DNA of 64,000 nt from Trichomonas vaginalis G3. Taxonomy: Eukaryota; Parabasalia; Trichomonadida; Trichomonadidae. Within the stretch, counting starts at the first letter, position 1. Each line of letters starts with the position of its first letter. Below the pieces are notes generated by a model. That model was not told where the DNA came from and did not search any database. It saw nothing but the letters and a program-made list of their open reading frames with translations. Position numbers and translations under genes: made by a program. Positions 10,771 to 20,862 of this stretch are shown here, in pieces. Where the stretch lies: NCBI RefSeq assembly GCF_026262505.1, contig NC_067205.1, positions 24,151,585 through 24,215,584 of the forward strand. Direction: 5' to 3'.

Positions 10771-11214
10771 GTGTTGTCAAAATGTCATGTTGTCTCATTT
10801 TTTAAAAGAAGTTAAATGACCTGGTGACACATGGTGACCTGGTGACACCTTCAGTTCTTCAAAAATAATTCATAACTGCCTTCCTCCTGTGTTGTCAAAA
10901 TGTCATGAGTTAAATTACCTGGTGACCTGGTGACACCTTCAGTTCTTCAAAAATAATTCATAACTGCCTTCCTCCTGTGATGTTGTCAAAATGTCATGTT
11001 GTCTCATTTTTTAAAAGAAGTTAAATGACCTGGTGACACATGGTGACCTGGTGACACCTTCAGTTCTTCAAAAATAATTCATAACTGCCTTCCTCCTGTG
11101 TTGTCAAAATGTCATGAGTTAAATTACCTGGTGACCTGGTGACACCTTCAGTTCTTCAAAAATAATTCATAACTGCCTTCCTCCTGTGATGTTGTCAAAA
11201 TGTCATGTTGTCAC
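10771..11214 (-). repeat. Inverted iteron array downstream of the primase
   Basis: Reverse complement of the 6997-8350 units in A-B-A-B order plus a partial unit, again 121 and 88 bp long. It starts right after the primase stop, so the gene lies between two arrays in opposite orientation. Confidence 0.95.
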
Positions 11215-11257
11215 AAACTTTAGAACGGCATAATTTAAATTTTTATTTTTATCATAA

Positions 11258-11422
11258 ATGGATACCCCACAAGCTCAAAATTTACCACGAATCATAACAA
11301 GGGAGGAAACGATAAAAATGATGCGAGAACTTGCTAAAAATAACAAACCACTAAAACTGAGAAAATGTGGTTATGCAGTAATGATGGAAAGAGAGACGTT
11401 GTCGAAGAGGAATAAAAATTAA
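11258..11422 (+). CDS. Small basic Maverick protein, 54 residues
   Basis: Runs from ATG 11258 to TAA 11422. It is lysine- and arginine-rich (LAKNNKPLKLRKCG; ends TLSKRNKN). TTTTTATTTTTATCATAAATG gives it the element's own promoter-like motif, supporting a real gene. Copy 2 keeps only the last 30 or so bases (47478 onward), fused to its inverted array. It overlaps the convergent next gene by four bases. Function unknown. Confidence 0.5.
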   Translation: MDTPQAQNLPRIITREETIKMMRELAKNNKPLKLRKCGYAVMMERETLSKRNKN

Positions 11423-11704
11423 ATTTGGATTGAGTTTAAAAATTCATCTTTATTAAATTCATCTCTTCCAATCAATTTATTTATTCTATTAAATTCTTTT
11501 ATTTTTGCTTCACTCAGTTTAAGGATTGAACGGTAAGTTTCTAATTTTTCGATTATTTCTTTATCGTTTTCAGTTCCATTAGTTTTATCGTTTTCAACCC
11601 CACCGCATTGCGGCTTCTTTTTGTATAGCAATTTTTGATTTAATTCTGTTTAGTTTCTTTTTATATTCATTGTCTGGACTCTTGACTGCTTCGTTGTCAC
11701 TCAT
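11419..11704 (-). pseudogene. Small coiled-coil Maverick protein, frameshifted
   Basis: Counterpart of the intact 106-residue copy 2 gene at 47502-47822. ATG at 11704 (MSDNEAVKSPD); small deletions near 11680 and 11630 separate it from the open part 11419-11631, which carries the helical C-terminus (ETYRSILKLSEAKIKEFN). A CGG-containing segment may be a knuckle, but no family is recognised. Confidence 0.6.
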
Positions 11705-11720
11705 TTCTTACGAAATAAAA

Positions 11721-13230
11721 AAAATTAAAATATTTTAAATATAATGGAGTAATAAAATAAATCGGAATTTCTATTAATTTATTGTTAACCTCACTAATGC
11801 ATTACCGTTAATATCTCTAACAAATTCAGCTATTGTGTCAAATCTTCGTCTTCTTTTGTCATTGATTTATCAGTTTTTCCATAATCGAGATGAATTAAAA
11901 CTTTATTTCCTTGTTTAAAATTCATGAGCCCGAATTAATTTGTTCACGTTTAACATCATTCAACCTTTCCATTTGCTTTCTAATATATTCCCATTCTTTT
12001 GAAATATCATTTTTCATTTCCACCGGTTTCATGTTTATTGTTCTATGCCATGTATTATTATAATAATATACTAACTGTTGTATGATGGAGTCATGATTTC
12101 CATCCCAGTTATATCTGACCGTTAACCCTAACGCATCTCTAAGAGTTCTCATTACCGCATCAACTATTTTATTATGAAACGTATATGGAGAGGATGAAAA
12201 GAAAAATTAATTTGTGGAAATAATGAGCCATAACTGCCTGAAATCCTTTATCGCCATCACCCCTGATATTATCTACTCTTTCATGATCTAGTAAGTATTG
12301 TATAGCTCTTCTTGTTTCCTGTTCTGTTTTCCCTTTCACTGGAATGCAATATAAATATCTAGTGTTAATGTTAATGGCAAATAAATAAGTAACTTTTCCT
12401 TTTGAATATTCCAGATGATCGATTTCGTATGAATATGGATATGGAGCAAATGAAGGGCGACTAAATTTTTCCTTTAACGGTTGAATTTTTGGGTCAATTG
12501 GTTTATTTAATATCTTGAAATCCTTTTAAAATCTTTTTGCTTCTTTAATGTTTGAAATGGATATAATAAAGTGAATGATGAAGGATTAACTGAAGGAGGA
12601 GGCGGTACTGTCGTTGGAGGTTTTGGTGTTGCAAGTGGTTTAATTTTATCTGCTTTGATTTTGGATTTCATTCCCCCCCTCATTAATTCTGGATATATTC
12701 TATTCATTTGTTTTAAATATGCTGTAATAAAGGTTTGATATACTTTCCCGCTTCGAGTTATGTTGAAGGATGAATTCCAAAAGTTGATCTTCATTTAAAG
12801 TCGGGCTGAATATGGTTTAACTAATGAATCATAAATTAAAGCTTGTGCATCATTTATGGTCTGAAGGACCTGGGCGTTTTGCACTTTTGTTTTTGTTCCT
12901 TTGGCTTTTGCGGCTCAGGATTATATAAATTATATAATTCATCAATATCTTCTTCTGTTAATACTTTATTTTGAAATCTTTCAACTGTTTAAGTTGTGAT
13001 TTAGTTTTCCCTTTGTATATTCATTATTTTTAATTTTGTCTTTAATTTTAGAAATTATTCTATCATGATATTTCAAAATTTCATTTTATAATATGGATAA
13101 TAATATTCCATATCATCACCCGTTATATTGTTATCATATTTTTGGAGATATGCTTTTAAATCATAATAATCAAGAAAATTTTGATTAAATACTAAATCAG
13201 CAATTAAAATTTTTAAATCACGTTATCCAT
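11721..13230 (-). pseudogene. INT: Retroviral-type integrase, multiply frameshifted
   Basis: Collinear with the intact copy 2 integrase at 47842-49368. Start ATG at 13230. Single-base changes near 13215, 12800, 12700, 12530, 12210 and 11850 break the frame; only pieces such as 11922-12152 and 12507-12794 stay open. The core region with the catalytic acids lies at about 12160-12430. As read it cannot give an active enzyme. Confidence 0.85.
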
Positions 13231-13254
13231 TTATATAAAAATAAAATCAATGTT

Positions 13255-13329
13255 TTAAGGGTGCCCACCTCTTTGAATCATAGTATCAAAACCATCATTA
13301 ACGGTTCCTTTTGTCTCTTCTGTGGCATT
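13255..13329 (-). other. Conserved 24-codon open stretch between integrase and polymerase (copy 1)
   Basis: An open frame with no ATG of its own ends at TAA 13255-13257 and encodes about 24 residues ending GFDTMIQRGGHP. The same 75 bases are preserved in copy 2 (49392-49466) and follow a T-rich motif. It may be a tiny gene, a 3' end, or simply shared sequence. Confidence 0.25.
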
Positions 13330-13356
13330 TCATTAAGAATAAAATTTTAAATTGTA

Positions 13357-15615
13357 TTAAATAAATGGCATACAACATCCATTTTCACAACATACAGCCT
13401 TAGTGTGTGCTCCTGTTAATGCAGTCTTACCGATTGTTAAGCGAGTCATTGACCCGTTTTTAAGTTGTAAATTAATATTCTGACCATCAAATATCACTTT
13501 ATCATTTATTATATCCAAATATTTTTTAGGTGTTAATTGCTTATTTTGTCTTAAACTAACACCCTTCATTTTTTGTGCAATCTTTTTAAAATCACTTCCA
13601 TCAATTGAACCGTTGAATGATGTATAACACTTAGGACATAAAGCAACCATGTTATCACCTTGTTTCTCAATTGCTAAACCCAATAACTTCTTCTCATGTG
13701 CTTTTTCTTCAACTTTATTCTTTAATTTAGGTTTAAATTTCTCATCAAAACAGAAGAAATCAAATGGTGCGAATTTGAAAATGTTTTTATCATAAAATTG
13801 TTTATCAGTAACAATTGCTTGAAATGCTTGAGTGTTAGGAAGATTTGGGTCGCCAGCGATTGCCCAATAAGATGAATCAGTATCACCTTCAATGAAATGA
13901 AAACGATTAAGATTCATGCATTTATACATAAAATCATAAATGAAAACCAAATACCAGTATTTAGCATTATCTAAAGTAAAAAATGCCTCTTGTAAACATG
14001 TATCACATCTATAAAATCTATCTTTGAGCATCATTTGATATGTATCTTCACCTATTTCTCTTATGTTTTTAAACTTATTTGACATGCATGCAACGCGTGC
14101 CTTCTGTGCATTCATTATTTTAGTCTTTGCGTAATTTTGTGTATTCATTGCATCGTAACCATATGATCCATTAAGTGAAATTTTGCAAAATAAACTTTTT
14201 CCTTTATTTCCTTCTAATTCAGCCTTTTGTCTTTCGTTCATAAATTTGTTCGCAAATTCATTAAAACAAGTGTTTTTCGTAAATGTTAAAATTGATTGAA
14301 TGTCATCAATGAAAAATGAAATCTGTCTATTAGATACCAAAGATAATAAGAAGAAAAAATGGTTGATATTGGTGTGTGTTGATGCTAACTGAGTTAATTT
14401 TCTCTGTTTCTGGTCAACTGGTAGATTGTTTGATTTCATGTAATTATACATAAAACCGCCAATTGTTTTTTCATCTGTGATAATATCTAAGTTTCTTATT
14501 ATCGGTAAAAAGTTTATGTAATCATTAATGTATTTTTCATCAATGTGACCCTTTACTTCAGCCACGAATAAAGTATTTTTCTTCTTAATTATTCCCAGTG
14601 CTTTTGCTTTCTTTGTTGCTGTATCACAAATGATAACACCATTCAATCTTCCCGGCATATACATTTTATGGTCAGTATATTGAATGAAATCATGAGGATT
14701 AGATGAAAATGATGAAGGATATAATGAATTAAAATCAACACCAACGAAATGAGTCATGATGTTGGAAGTGTCCTCATTTGATACAGTTTTAGTTTCTGGA
14801 TTATATGCAAGTTTATTAATGTGCGTGATTCCTTTAAGATTTACTCTATGTTGAACATTTGATAGACCACCAGTAATTCCATTACGGAGAATGTGATAAG
14901 CTTCAACTGAATCTAAAGTCATTGGTAAATTATTTTTTAATGCATAATTTCTTAAATTGATTCTTAAACGTTGAACATCTTCATCTTTATTTGATTTTAC
15001 GATATTGCAATAACAACACATTAACTGACAATTTTCTTTAGTATGTGGTTTTTCATTATCGATTCTATCTAATGTTGGTTTATTTGCATATGTAAACGCT
15101 TTACCACACATTTTGCATTTAGATGAAAGGATTAAATCGTGATAGTATTGAAAATCATCCATTGAAACATTATTTTTAGTATCCCTTTCTGCTTTTTCAT
15201 CTTGTTTCTTATATGATTCAATTTTATATTTCCAATACTTTTTCGTTAATTCAAAACTTGATTCTATCTCTTCCTCAGGATATTTTTCATTAGGATTAAA
15301 GTCTTTATATGCTAAAGCGTAACGAATCATTGAAGCATTCGATGATAAAGAAAGATTATGAAGTATGTCAATTTTATAAACAAATGTTTCTTCAATAATT
15401 TTATCAATTGGGTCAATCATAATTTCAACATCTTTATTGCAATAATGAATAAAATATTCTAATCTATTCTTAAAATTTTTAGCATCATTGAGATATATTT
15501 GATAATCACTATCTGATATAGTTTCTTGAGTTAATGCTGAATAAAATGAATCTTGAGTGAATGGTTCCACTTTATATAATTCTTCTTCGTAATTTTCCCA
15601 CGTGATGAATTGATA
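13357..15615 (-). pseudogene. POLB: DNA polymerase B, C-terminal two thirds, truncated at the 5' side
   Basis: Family B polymerase of the protein-primed type. The 750 residues are uninterrupted: ExoIII-like YCNKDVEIM, an inserted HNH-like zinc segment (14995-15126), motif A DFNSLYPSSF near 14720, motif B KISLNGSYGYD near 14180, motif C EGDTDSSYW near 13870, and C-x2-C pairs near the end. The N-terminal domain and the first two exonuclease motifs are missing, deleted through microhomology with the inverted repeat at 15611-15615. The short N-terminal extension open to 15636 is inverted-repeat sequence, not polymerase. Confidence 0.93.
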
Positions 15616-15687
15616 CAAAATCGCTCGATATTGCATGAATTCTTACGTTTACAAAAAAAGTCACACAACCCATCCTATCCTACTACT
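15611..15687 (+). repeat. Remnant of the right terminal inverted repeat, copy 1
   Basis: Bases 15611-15687 match the outermost part of the copy 2 right repeat (54570-54646), with the shared end ACTACT and a shared CGCTCGATATTG and CTTACGTTTACAAAAAAAG. A few substitutions occur near the tip (CCATCCTATCC versus CCTTCCACATAT). Confidence 0.92.
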
Positions 15688-17068
15688 CACTATGTGAAAT
15701 AAGAAGTTCTATTGTTTCTTTACTATTATTAATTGTTGCATAATAGAGTACGGTTCTTCCATCTTTATCTTTTTCATTGATATTTGCACTATGTGAAATA
15801 AGAAGTTCTATTGTTTCTTTACTATTATTAATTGTTGCATAATAGAGTACGGTTCTTCCATCTTTATCTTTTTCATTGATATTTGCACCATGTGAAATAA
15901 GAAGTTCGGATGCTTCTTTATGTTTATTATGCGCTGCGTAATGAAGAGATGTTCTTCCATCTTTATCTTTTTCATTGATATTTGCACCATGTGAAATAAG
16001 TAGTTCCATTGTTTCTTTACTATTAAAATATGCTGCTAAATGAAGTGCGGTTCTTCCATCTTTATCTTTTTCATTGATACTTACACCAAGCGAAATAAGA
16101 AATTCCACTGTTTCATAACAATTATAATATACCGCATGATGAAGTGCATTTGTTCTTTCATCATCTAGATAATTGATATTTGCTCCATGCAAAAGGAAAT
16201 ATTCGCAAAGGGATGGAATATTGAACCTTGCTGAATTAATAAAGCATTCGTTACTGTTATTTTTCTGATCGAAAAAAACTAAAAATGCTTCAAGATTATT
16301 ATACTCTCCACATTCAGTAGGATAGATCTCTAGTTTGTGTTCATTCATCAAAAATGTAACAAAATCAATGTTGTGAGAAATTATTGCATTTTTCATGCAT
16401 CCTTGAAATGGAATTTGATATTTTAAACATTCACTCATGATATCTGGATTTCCTCCTAAAAATGATAATTCTAAACATGTTTCAGTTATTTCTGAGTTAA
16501 ATTTTGTTCTCAAAAACTTGAAACAATCAACAGCGCTATGATAACAACAAAACTCAAGCAATGAATATGCTACATCATAGTCTTCGATTTTTTGATCTTT
16601 ATCAAATCCATCTCTTTCAGTGATAACAATGAAATTTTCGAGATCATTATCCATAATTGCTCTGTAAATTTCGCTTGCTGAAAGAATCTCGAGATTTTCT
16701 GATATGTTTCTTTCGAAATCATTGTTTAATATAATTCCATATTCTTTATAAAACAGGTAATTTGAAACAACATCAATATTATTGACCTCTTTCACTTGAT
16801 AATCATCATATATGAGTTTGATAAGAGTTAAATATGATTTTGAATAGCGATTATTATACTGAATGATATCAAATATGTCTTTTATAATATTTTGGGGAAG
16901 ATATTTCTTTGAATCAATCAAATTTGTTTTGATAAGTTTGTAAATTGAGTTTAATTCATCTTTATTTTTTGTTTTCAACTGATACAATGCATTATATGAA
17001 TCGATGTGGTATTTAAAGATACTGCGTAACTCACTGAATTTATTTGGTTGAATGTCTTGCGTAGACAT
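15683..17068 (-). CDS. Ankyrin-repeat protein with DUF3447-type region, C-terminus disrupted by the Maverick
   Basis: Residues 1-120 are a helical N-terminal region (FSELRSIFKYHIDSYNALY), followed by the trichomonad DUF3447-type region (LLEFCCYHSAVDCFKFLR, LSFLGGNPDIMSECL, AIISHNIDFVTFLMNE) and then five or more 33-residue ankyrin repeats (LLISHGANINEKDKDGRT). The last two repeats are identical over 99 bp. Host sequence stops at 15688; the reading frame runs two codons into the element and ends at 15683, so the normal C-terminus is lost. I prefer ATG 17068 (MSTQDIQPNKF), the usual family start; ATG 17089 is also in frame. Large family of putative interaction scaffolds; role unknown. Confidence 0.85.
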   Translation of the reverse strand: MSTQDIQPNKFSELRSIFKYHIDSYNALYQLKTKNKDELNSIYKLIKTNLIDSKKYLPQNIIKDIFDIIQYNNRYSKSYLTLIKLIYDDYQVKEVNNIDVVSNYLFYKEYGIILNNDFERNISENLEILSASEIYRAIMDNDLENFIVITERDGFDKDQKIEDYDVAYSLLEFCCYHSAVDCFKFLRTKFNSEITETCLELSFLGGNPDIMSECLKYQIPFQGCMKNAIISHNIDFVTFLMNEHKLEIYPTECGEYNNLEAFLVFFDQKNNSNECFINSARFNIPSLCEYFLLHGANINYLDDERTNALHHAVYYNCYETVEFLISLGVSINEKDKDGRTALHLAAYFNSKETMELLISHGANINEKDKDGRTSLHYAAHNKHKEASELLISHGANINEKDKDGRTVLYYATINNSKETIELLISHSANINEKDKDGRTVLYYATINNSKETIELLISHSE

Positions 17069-17089
17069 AAAATTTTTAAAATTTACCAT

Positions 17090-18213
17090 CTTTGAAATTC
17101 ATTGGGAGAAAAATTTCTATGATAATCATGAGGCATACAAGTAATACAAAGATTTCAGAGAATACTTATGAATACTGATTATGCACATAGATAGGAAATG
17201 ATACATTGGCAATAGTTAACTTGAAAGCAATAAGATATTCATGAATTAAATTTCAGAACTTTGCGTAAATTAGTTTACATTCAGGAGTAAAATATATCAT
17301 ACTAGGTATATAAGAAAATTATTCTGAGGTAAATATACCAAAAAATGAAATTTAAAATTTCGGACCCATTGGTAAGCCTTTTGATTGCGGTTCTTTCTTA
17401 TTTCGACTTCATTCCGTATGATAATCGCTTTGCAAAATCATACTTGAAAGTTGTAGATCTCAAATCTGTTGATTACATGTAAACTATTGTTAACTTCCTA
17501 TTTTATCAATAGTATGTATTTTACTTAGATTAATCTACTATTTGCAAAGAATTTAGATTGATTCCGAAAATTCAATTTCAAAAGCAAATTTGGAGAAAAA
17601 AACAAGGAAGTATTCATTTCATCTACAGAAAGAAAAAGTTTTTATAAAGATCAAAAACTGAAAATATAAAATATGTAAAAATAAATTACTTGAATTAGGT
17701 TGTTTCCAAAGAGGTGCTGACTGATTCAGGTTATTAAGAGCAAGTTTTAACACATAAACAACTGAAACATGGCTAATTATTCTCTTTTAGGATCGCTGGA
17801 ATTTTGTAAGCAAATTTTCTCAATTTACGAAACGAAATAGAAGTTTGTTATGTTATACGTATCATAGTGTTAAAAGAATTTTTTCTTACCTCAACTTTAC
17901 AACAGCAAAATCTGAAAAAATAATATTAAAAAGATATGCTTCTAAAACTGTAGTTTCAAATTGAAAAATAAAACCACAGAGTGTCTCAAATACTTTTAAA
18001 GCACCACAGTGAATTTTTTCAATAGCAAAAATCCAATTCTTTAAATGCATTTCATTCCTTATCATAACCGAAGTAATAATATCAATTTTTTGAATTATAT
18101 TTAATGCTTCAATTTCTTTTGAATGTCACATCTCAATATTTATTGAAAACTTCGCTTCGATGATTTTTGAATGACTCTTATCAATAATTTGAGTGATGTA
18201 AAATATCAATATA
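17090..18213. other. Intergenic, 1.1 kb
   Basis: AT-rich. One small open frame at 17345-17482 (+, 45 codons, with a hydrophobic LVSLLIAVLSYFDFIPYD) has an ATG but no initiator or relative I know; it may be a gene fragment. Otherwise nothing supported. Confidence 0.4.
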
Positions 18214-19113
18214 ATGTTTCAGCCTGTTTCGAAACCTATTTACGTAACCGAGGCATTATCTAGCGCTGAAAAAAGCACAATAACCAATAGCTTTTCAAGG
18301 CTATATTCACAGCAGATTTTAGTTTGGGCTGCTCAGCAAAAAAACAAAAAACGAAAGCAGTTAATGACTTTTCTTTCGATGCAGAGCCAATCCAATGCAT
18401 CACAAAGCCGTAGATCACTTCCTACTGCAGTTAAACCCAATGATTTGATTCTGAAAAGTCTTAACTCATCCATTAATTTTAATTATTCCTTTAGAGATAG
18501 ACCATGCACAAGAAAAATTAACGCAGACAGATTTTCATCCCATGGAATACGTGACCAAGGTATTTTTGGCTACCCTGAAGAGTATAAGACCAAGCCAACA
18601 AATCAATCTTCTTACACTGTCTTCATTGCTAAGAAATTGCTTACACCAGAAGCAGCAGCAAAGCTAACTCCATTTGCTGATGATTATTTCAAGCTCTTGA
18701 AAGAATTACAAGATTGGACAGAAAGAAAAGCAAACAGTACAACAGCCTCGCTTTATTCCGAACCAGAATCAATCAGACCAACTACTCAATACGCTGCCTT
18801 AAGGTCAAAAGGTGCCGAAGATCACGTTGCAACAACCAATGTAAATTACAAGTCTCAGAATGTAGAACCTGAGAAATTATATCATCCACCAACCACTTCT
18901 TACTCAGACTTCTTTAATAGAGAAAAGCAAATCACATCAACCAAACCGTTTTATCCTTTGGAGAGGTCTGTACCATTTTCAAGATTTGCTACTTCTTCAA
19001 TGGGAAGCAGAAGCTGCGAAACATTTTCTATTTCTGAAGAAAATGAAATTCCAGAAAATATGAATGCATCCAAGAGATTCAGATCGATTTTTGAAGCTAA
19101 AACGGTTCTCTAA
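18214..19113 (+). CDS. Serine/threonine-rich protein, 299 residues, unknown
   Basis: Single open frame ending in TAAA. Mostly predicted disordered: serine-rich stretches, many basic residues and several SQ/SR dipeptides. A short structured segment (TPEAAAKLTPFADDYFKLL) lies near residues 148-170. No signal peptide and no transmembrane segment, so probably cytosolic, nuclear or cytoskeletal. Coding bias is clear (balanced codons, no competing frame). No family recognised. No good TCA-type initiator is seen in the 40 bp upstream. Confidence 0.75.
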   Translation: MFQPVSKPIYVTEALSSAEKSTITNSFSRLYSQQILVWAAQQKNKKRKQLMTFLSMQSQSNASQSRRSLPTAVKPNDLILKSLNSSINFNYSFRDRPCTRKINADRFSSHGIRDQGIFGYPEEYKTKPTNQSSYTVFIAKKLLTPEAAAKLTPFADDYFKLLKELQDWTERKANSTTASLYSEPESIRPTTQYAALRSKGAEDHVATTNVNYKSQNVEPEKLYHPPTTSYSDFFNREKQITSTKPFYPLERSVPFSRFATSSMGSRSCETFSISEENEIPENMNASKRFRSIFEAKTVL

Positions 19114-19645
19114 ATTGCATCTTGTATCTTTTCTTATAAACTTTATATGATATTAGTCATTTTTAATTTTTTTAATTTTTTTCCTAAAATATTAGGTTGA
19201 ATCAATAAGGATATAATAAAGTGAATCATATAGCACATATTATTAGTTTTAATATTCATATTTAATGAAATATTTTCAATTACTTTCAAATTAAATCTAA
19301 TTATCAATTTCATATTCTATACAATATGCATAGATGAAATGGAGTTCCATTTCTTGATTTGAAGCATTGATAAAAATGGTTGAAACTGAAATTGATGATT
19401 TCATATCTTATCGGCGCTGGAAAATTACATCTACACATTCCCATAGCTTGTTCTTGATGTAAAATCAGTTTGAATGAGTCAAGGTTTATGGAATTGATTT
19501 TTTCAATTAGTGTCATACAATAATTTTGAGAACTTTACTTAAATTCAGCGATCGTTTTTTGAGAATTAATTACTGATTTTTATTCTACAATATCACAATG
19601 TGAGTATATTTTAAAAATTAGATCTCCCAAAAACGGTTTTGTCTG
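19114..19645. other. Intergenic
   Basis: AT-rich spacer between two same-strand genes. Short open frames on the minus strand lack coding character. Nothing supported besides the initiator at its right edge. Confidence 0.5.
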
Positions 19646-19651
19646 TCATTT
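19646..19651 (+). promoter_or_regulatory. Host initiator (Inr) TCATTT
   Basis: TCATTT with the expected transcription start A at 19648, 11 nt before ATG 19659. It fits the T. vaginalis initiator consensus and the very short leaders of this species. Confidence 0.65.
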
Positions 19652-19658
19652 GCCTAAA

Positions 19659-20342
19659 ATGTTCTTGATCTTTGCAATTTGTGCACTTTCTAGGGTACAT
19701 TATCACGATGAGCCAAGGTACGATGCCAATGGCCTTGGTAAGGCATTTAAGAAGATAACACATGTCGTCACAAGGCCAGTTAAAAAAGTTTTCCACGTTG
19801 CAACAAAGGTAACATCTGTTGTCACAAAACCAGTTGTTAGATTGATCCACCACTCATCAACATCTGAATGGGAATCACCATGCCAAATCACCAGTTTCAC
19901 AACAAACACAGGATCAAATGATTGGGTTGTTGATAATTTGGATGATGCCGTTAATGATGTCGCTTCCCAGTTCAGCCTTAATGCTGATTCCGTCAGAAAC
20001 TATTTCAACCGCTGCAAGTGGTCCCAGAATTCCAAGCAGCTCTTCAATAACCTTAACTTCGATAAGCTCGCTGACGTCAACCAGCGTTCTGCTCTTCGCG
20101 CTGCCACAGTTATCAAGGTTTCCAAGGACGGAAGCAACTTCAACATCAATGTTAGACAAATCTCCACACTTGCTAACATTTATGCTTCCACAGTTCGCAA
20201 GGATCACTCCAGAACACTCGTCTTCTCATCCTCTTCCACACATGCAAGCTGGCGTCCACTTGAGGCTAATGAACTCCAAGACATCTTCAATGCTTGCGAG
20301 GAAGAAATCGCCCCAACACTCAACCAGTACAAGGCAATTTAA
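19659..20342 (+). CDS. Secreted protein with valine/lysine-rich N-terminal repeats, unknown
   Basis: Start at ATG 19659, fixed by the initiator 11 nt upstream; the in-frame TTG at 19650 is not needed. A short signal peptide (MFLIFAICALSR) is followed by repeats of the form THVVTRPVKK / KVTSVVTKPVVR at residues 25-65. The rest is a globular domain of about 160 residues with three cysteines (CQITSF, RCKW, ACEEE). Third-position G/C is higher than in neighbours, typical of well-expressed trichomonad genes. Stop is TAAA. No family recognised. Confidence 0.8.
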   Translation: MFLIFAICALSRVHYHDEPRYDANGLGKAFKKITHVVTRPVKKVFHVATKVTSVVTKPVVRLIHHSSTSEWESPCQITSFTTNTGSNDWVVDNLDDAVNDVASQFSLNADSVRNYFNRCKWSQNSKQLFNNLNFDKLADVNQRSALRAATVIKVSKDGSNFNINVRQISTLANIYASTVRKDHSRTLVFSSSSTHASWRPLEANELQDIFNACEEEIAPTLNQYKAI

Positions 20343-20862
20343 AAATCTATTTAAATAGTTTTTAAATCCAACCATAATTCTTTTCAATTTTTTTTATCAG
20401 ACTTTGAAATTGATTAAGAATTTGATCATACATAAAGTTACGATTGAAGTTTTAACTGATTAGAACTTATATTAATTGTATCTAAAAAATTTCTCAAATT
20501 TCAATACAGATAAATCTGAATCAAAGGCTAAATATATAAATATTATCTAGAAACAATTTAAAATTGTTATTAATTTGCAATATGACTGTAGAAATAGAAT
20601 GTATTTTTCGAAATCTAACTATTTCTAATACGGCAGAGTATGTACTTTGGGTTGAAAGAATACAGTAGTGAGGTGAATGATTCAACTCATTCTTGTTTTG
20701 TTTTGGTCAACATTTATTGAAGCTTATAATCTACACAAGAATAATTAAGATATATTTTAAGAGAAAAACAATCAATCAAAGATCAATTCTAAATTTACAT
20801 GGTTTTATTATAAATGATAGAGAGATATGTACTGACATATCTAAATTTATAAACAATTAAGG
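20343..20862. other. Intergenic between convergent genes
   Basis: AT-rich, no supported gene, RNA or repeat. Confidence 0.5.

Larger units (their letters stand above)
1..15687 (+). mobile_element. Maverick/Polinton element, copy 1 (left end outside window, internally deleted on the right)
   Basis: Virus-like DNA transposon recognised by capsid, packaging ATPase, retroviral-type integrase and family B polymerase genes, all collinear with the complete copy at 36253-54646. Rightward genes lie on the left half, leftward genes on the right half, as in copy 2. The right end is ACTACT at 15682-15687, the same terminal hexamer as copy 2, and the outer 77 bp of the inverted repeat remain. The left end lies beyond base 1, so the target duplication cannot be checked; the 6 bases right of the end are CACTAT. 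Most genes carry single-base indels. Family assignment is firm; the element looks non-autonomous. Confidence 0.93.

Noticed and set aside
19914..20358. Overlapping long open frames on both strands inside the secreted-protein gene
   Set aside because: They arise from the higher G/C codon use of the real gene at 19659-20342 and have no starts with initiators.
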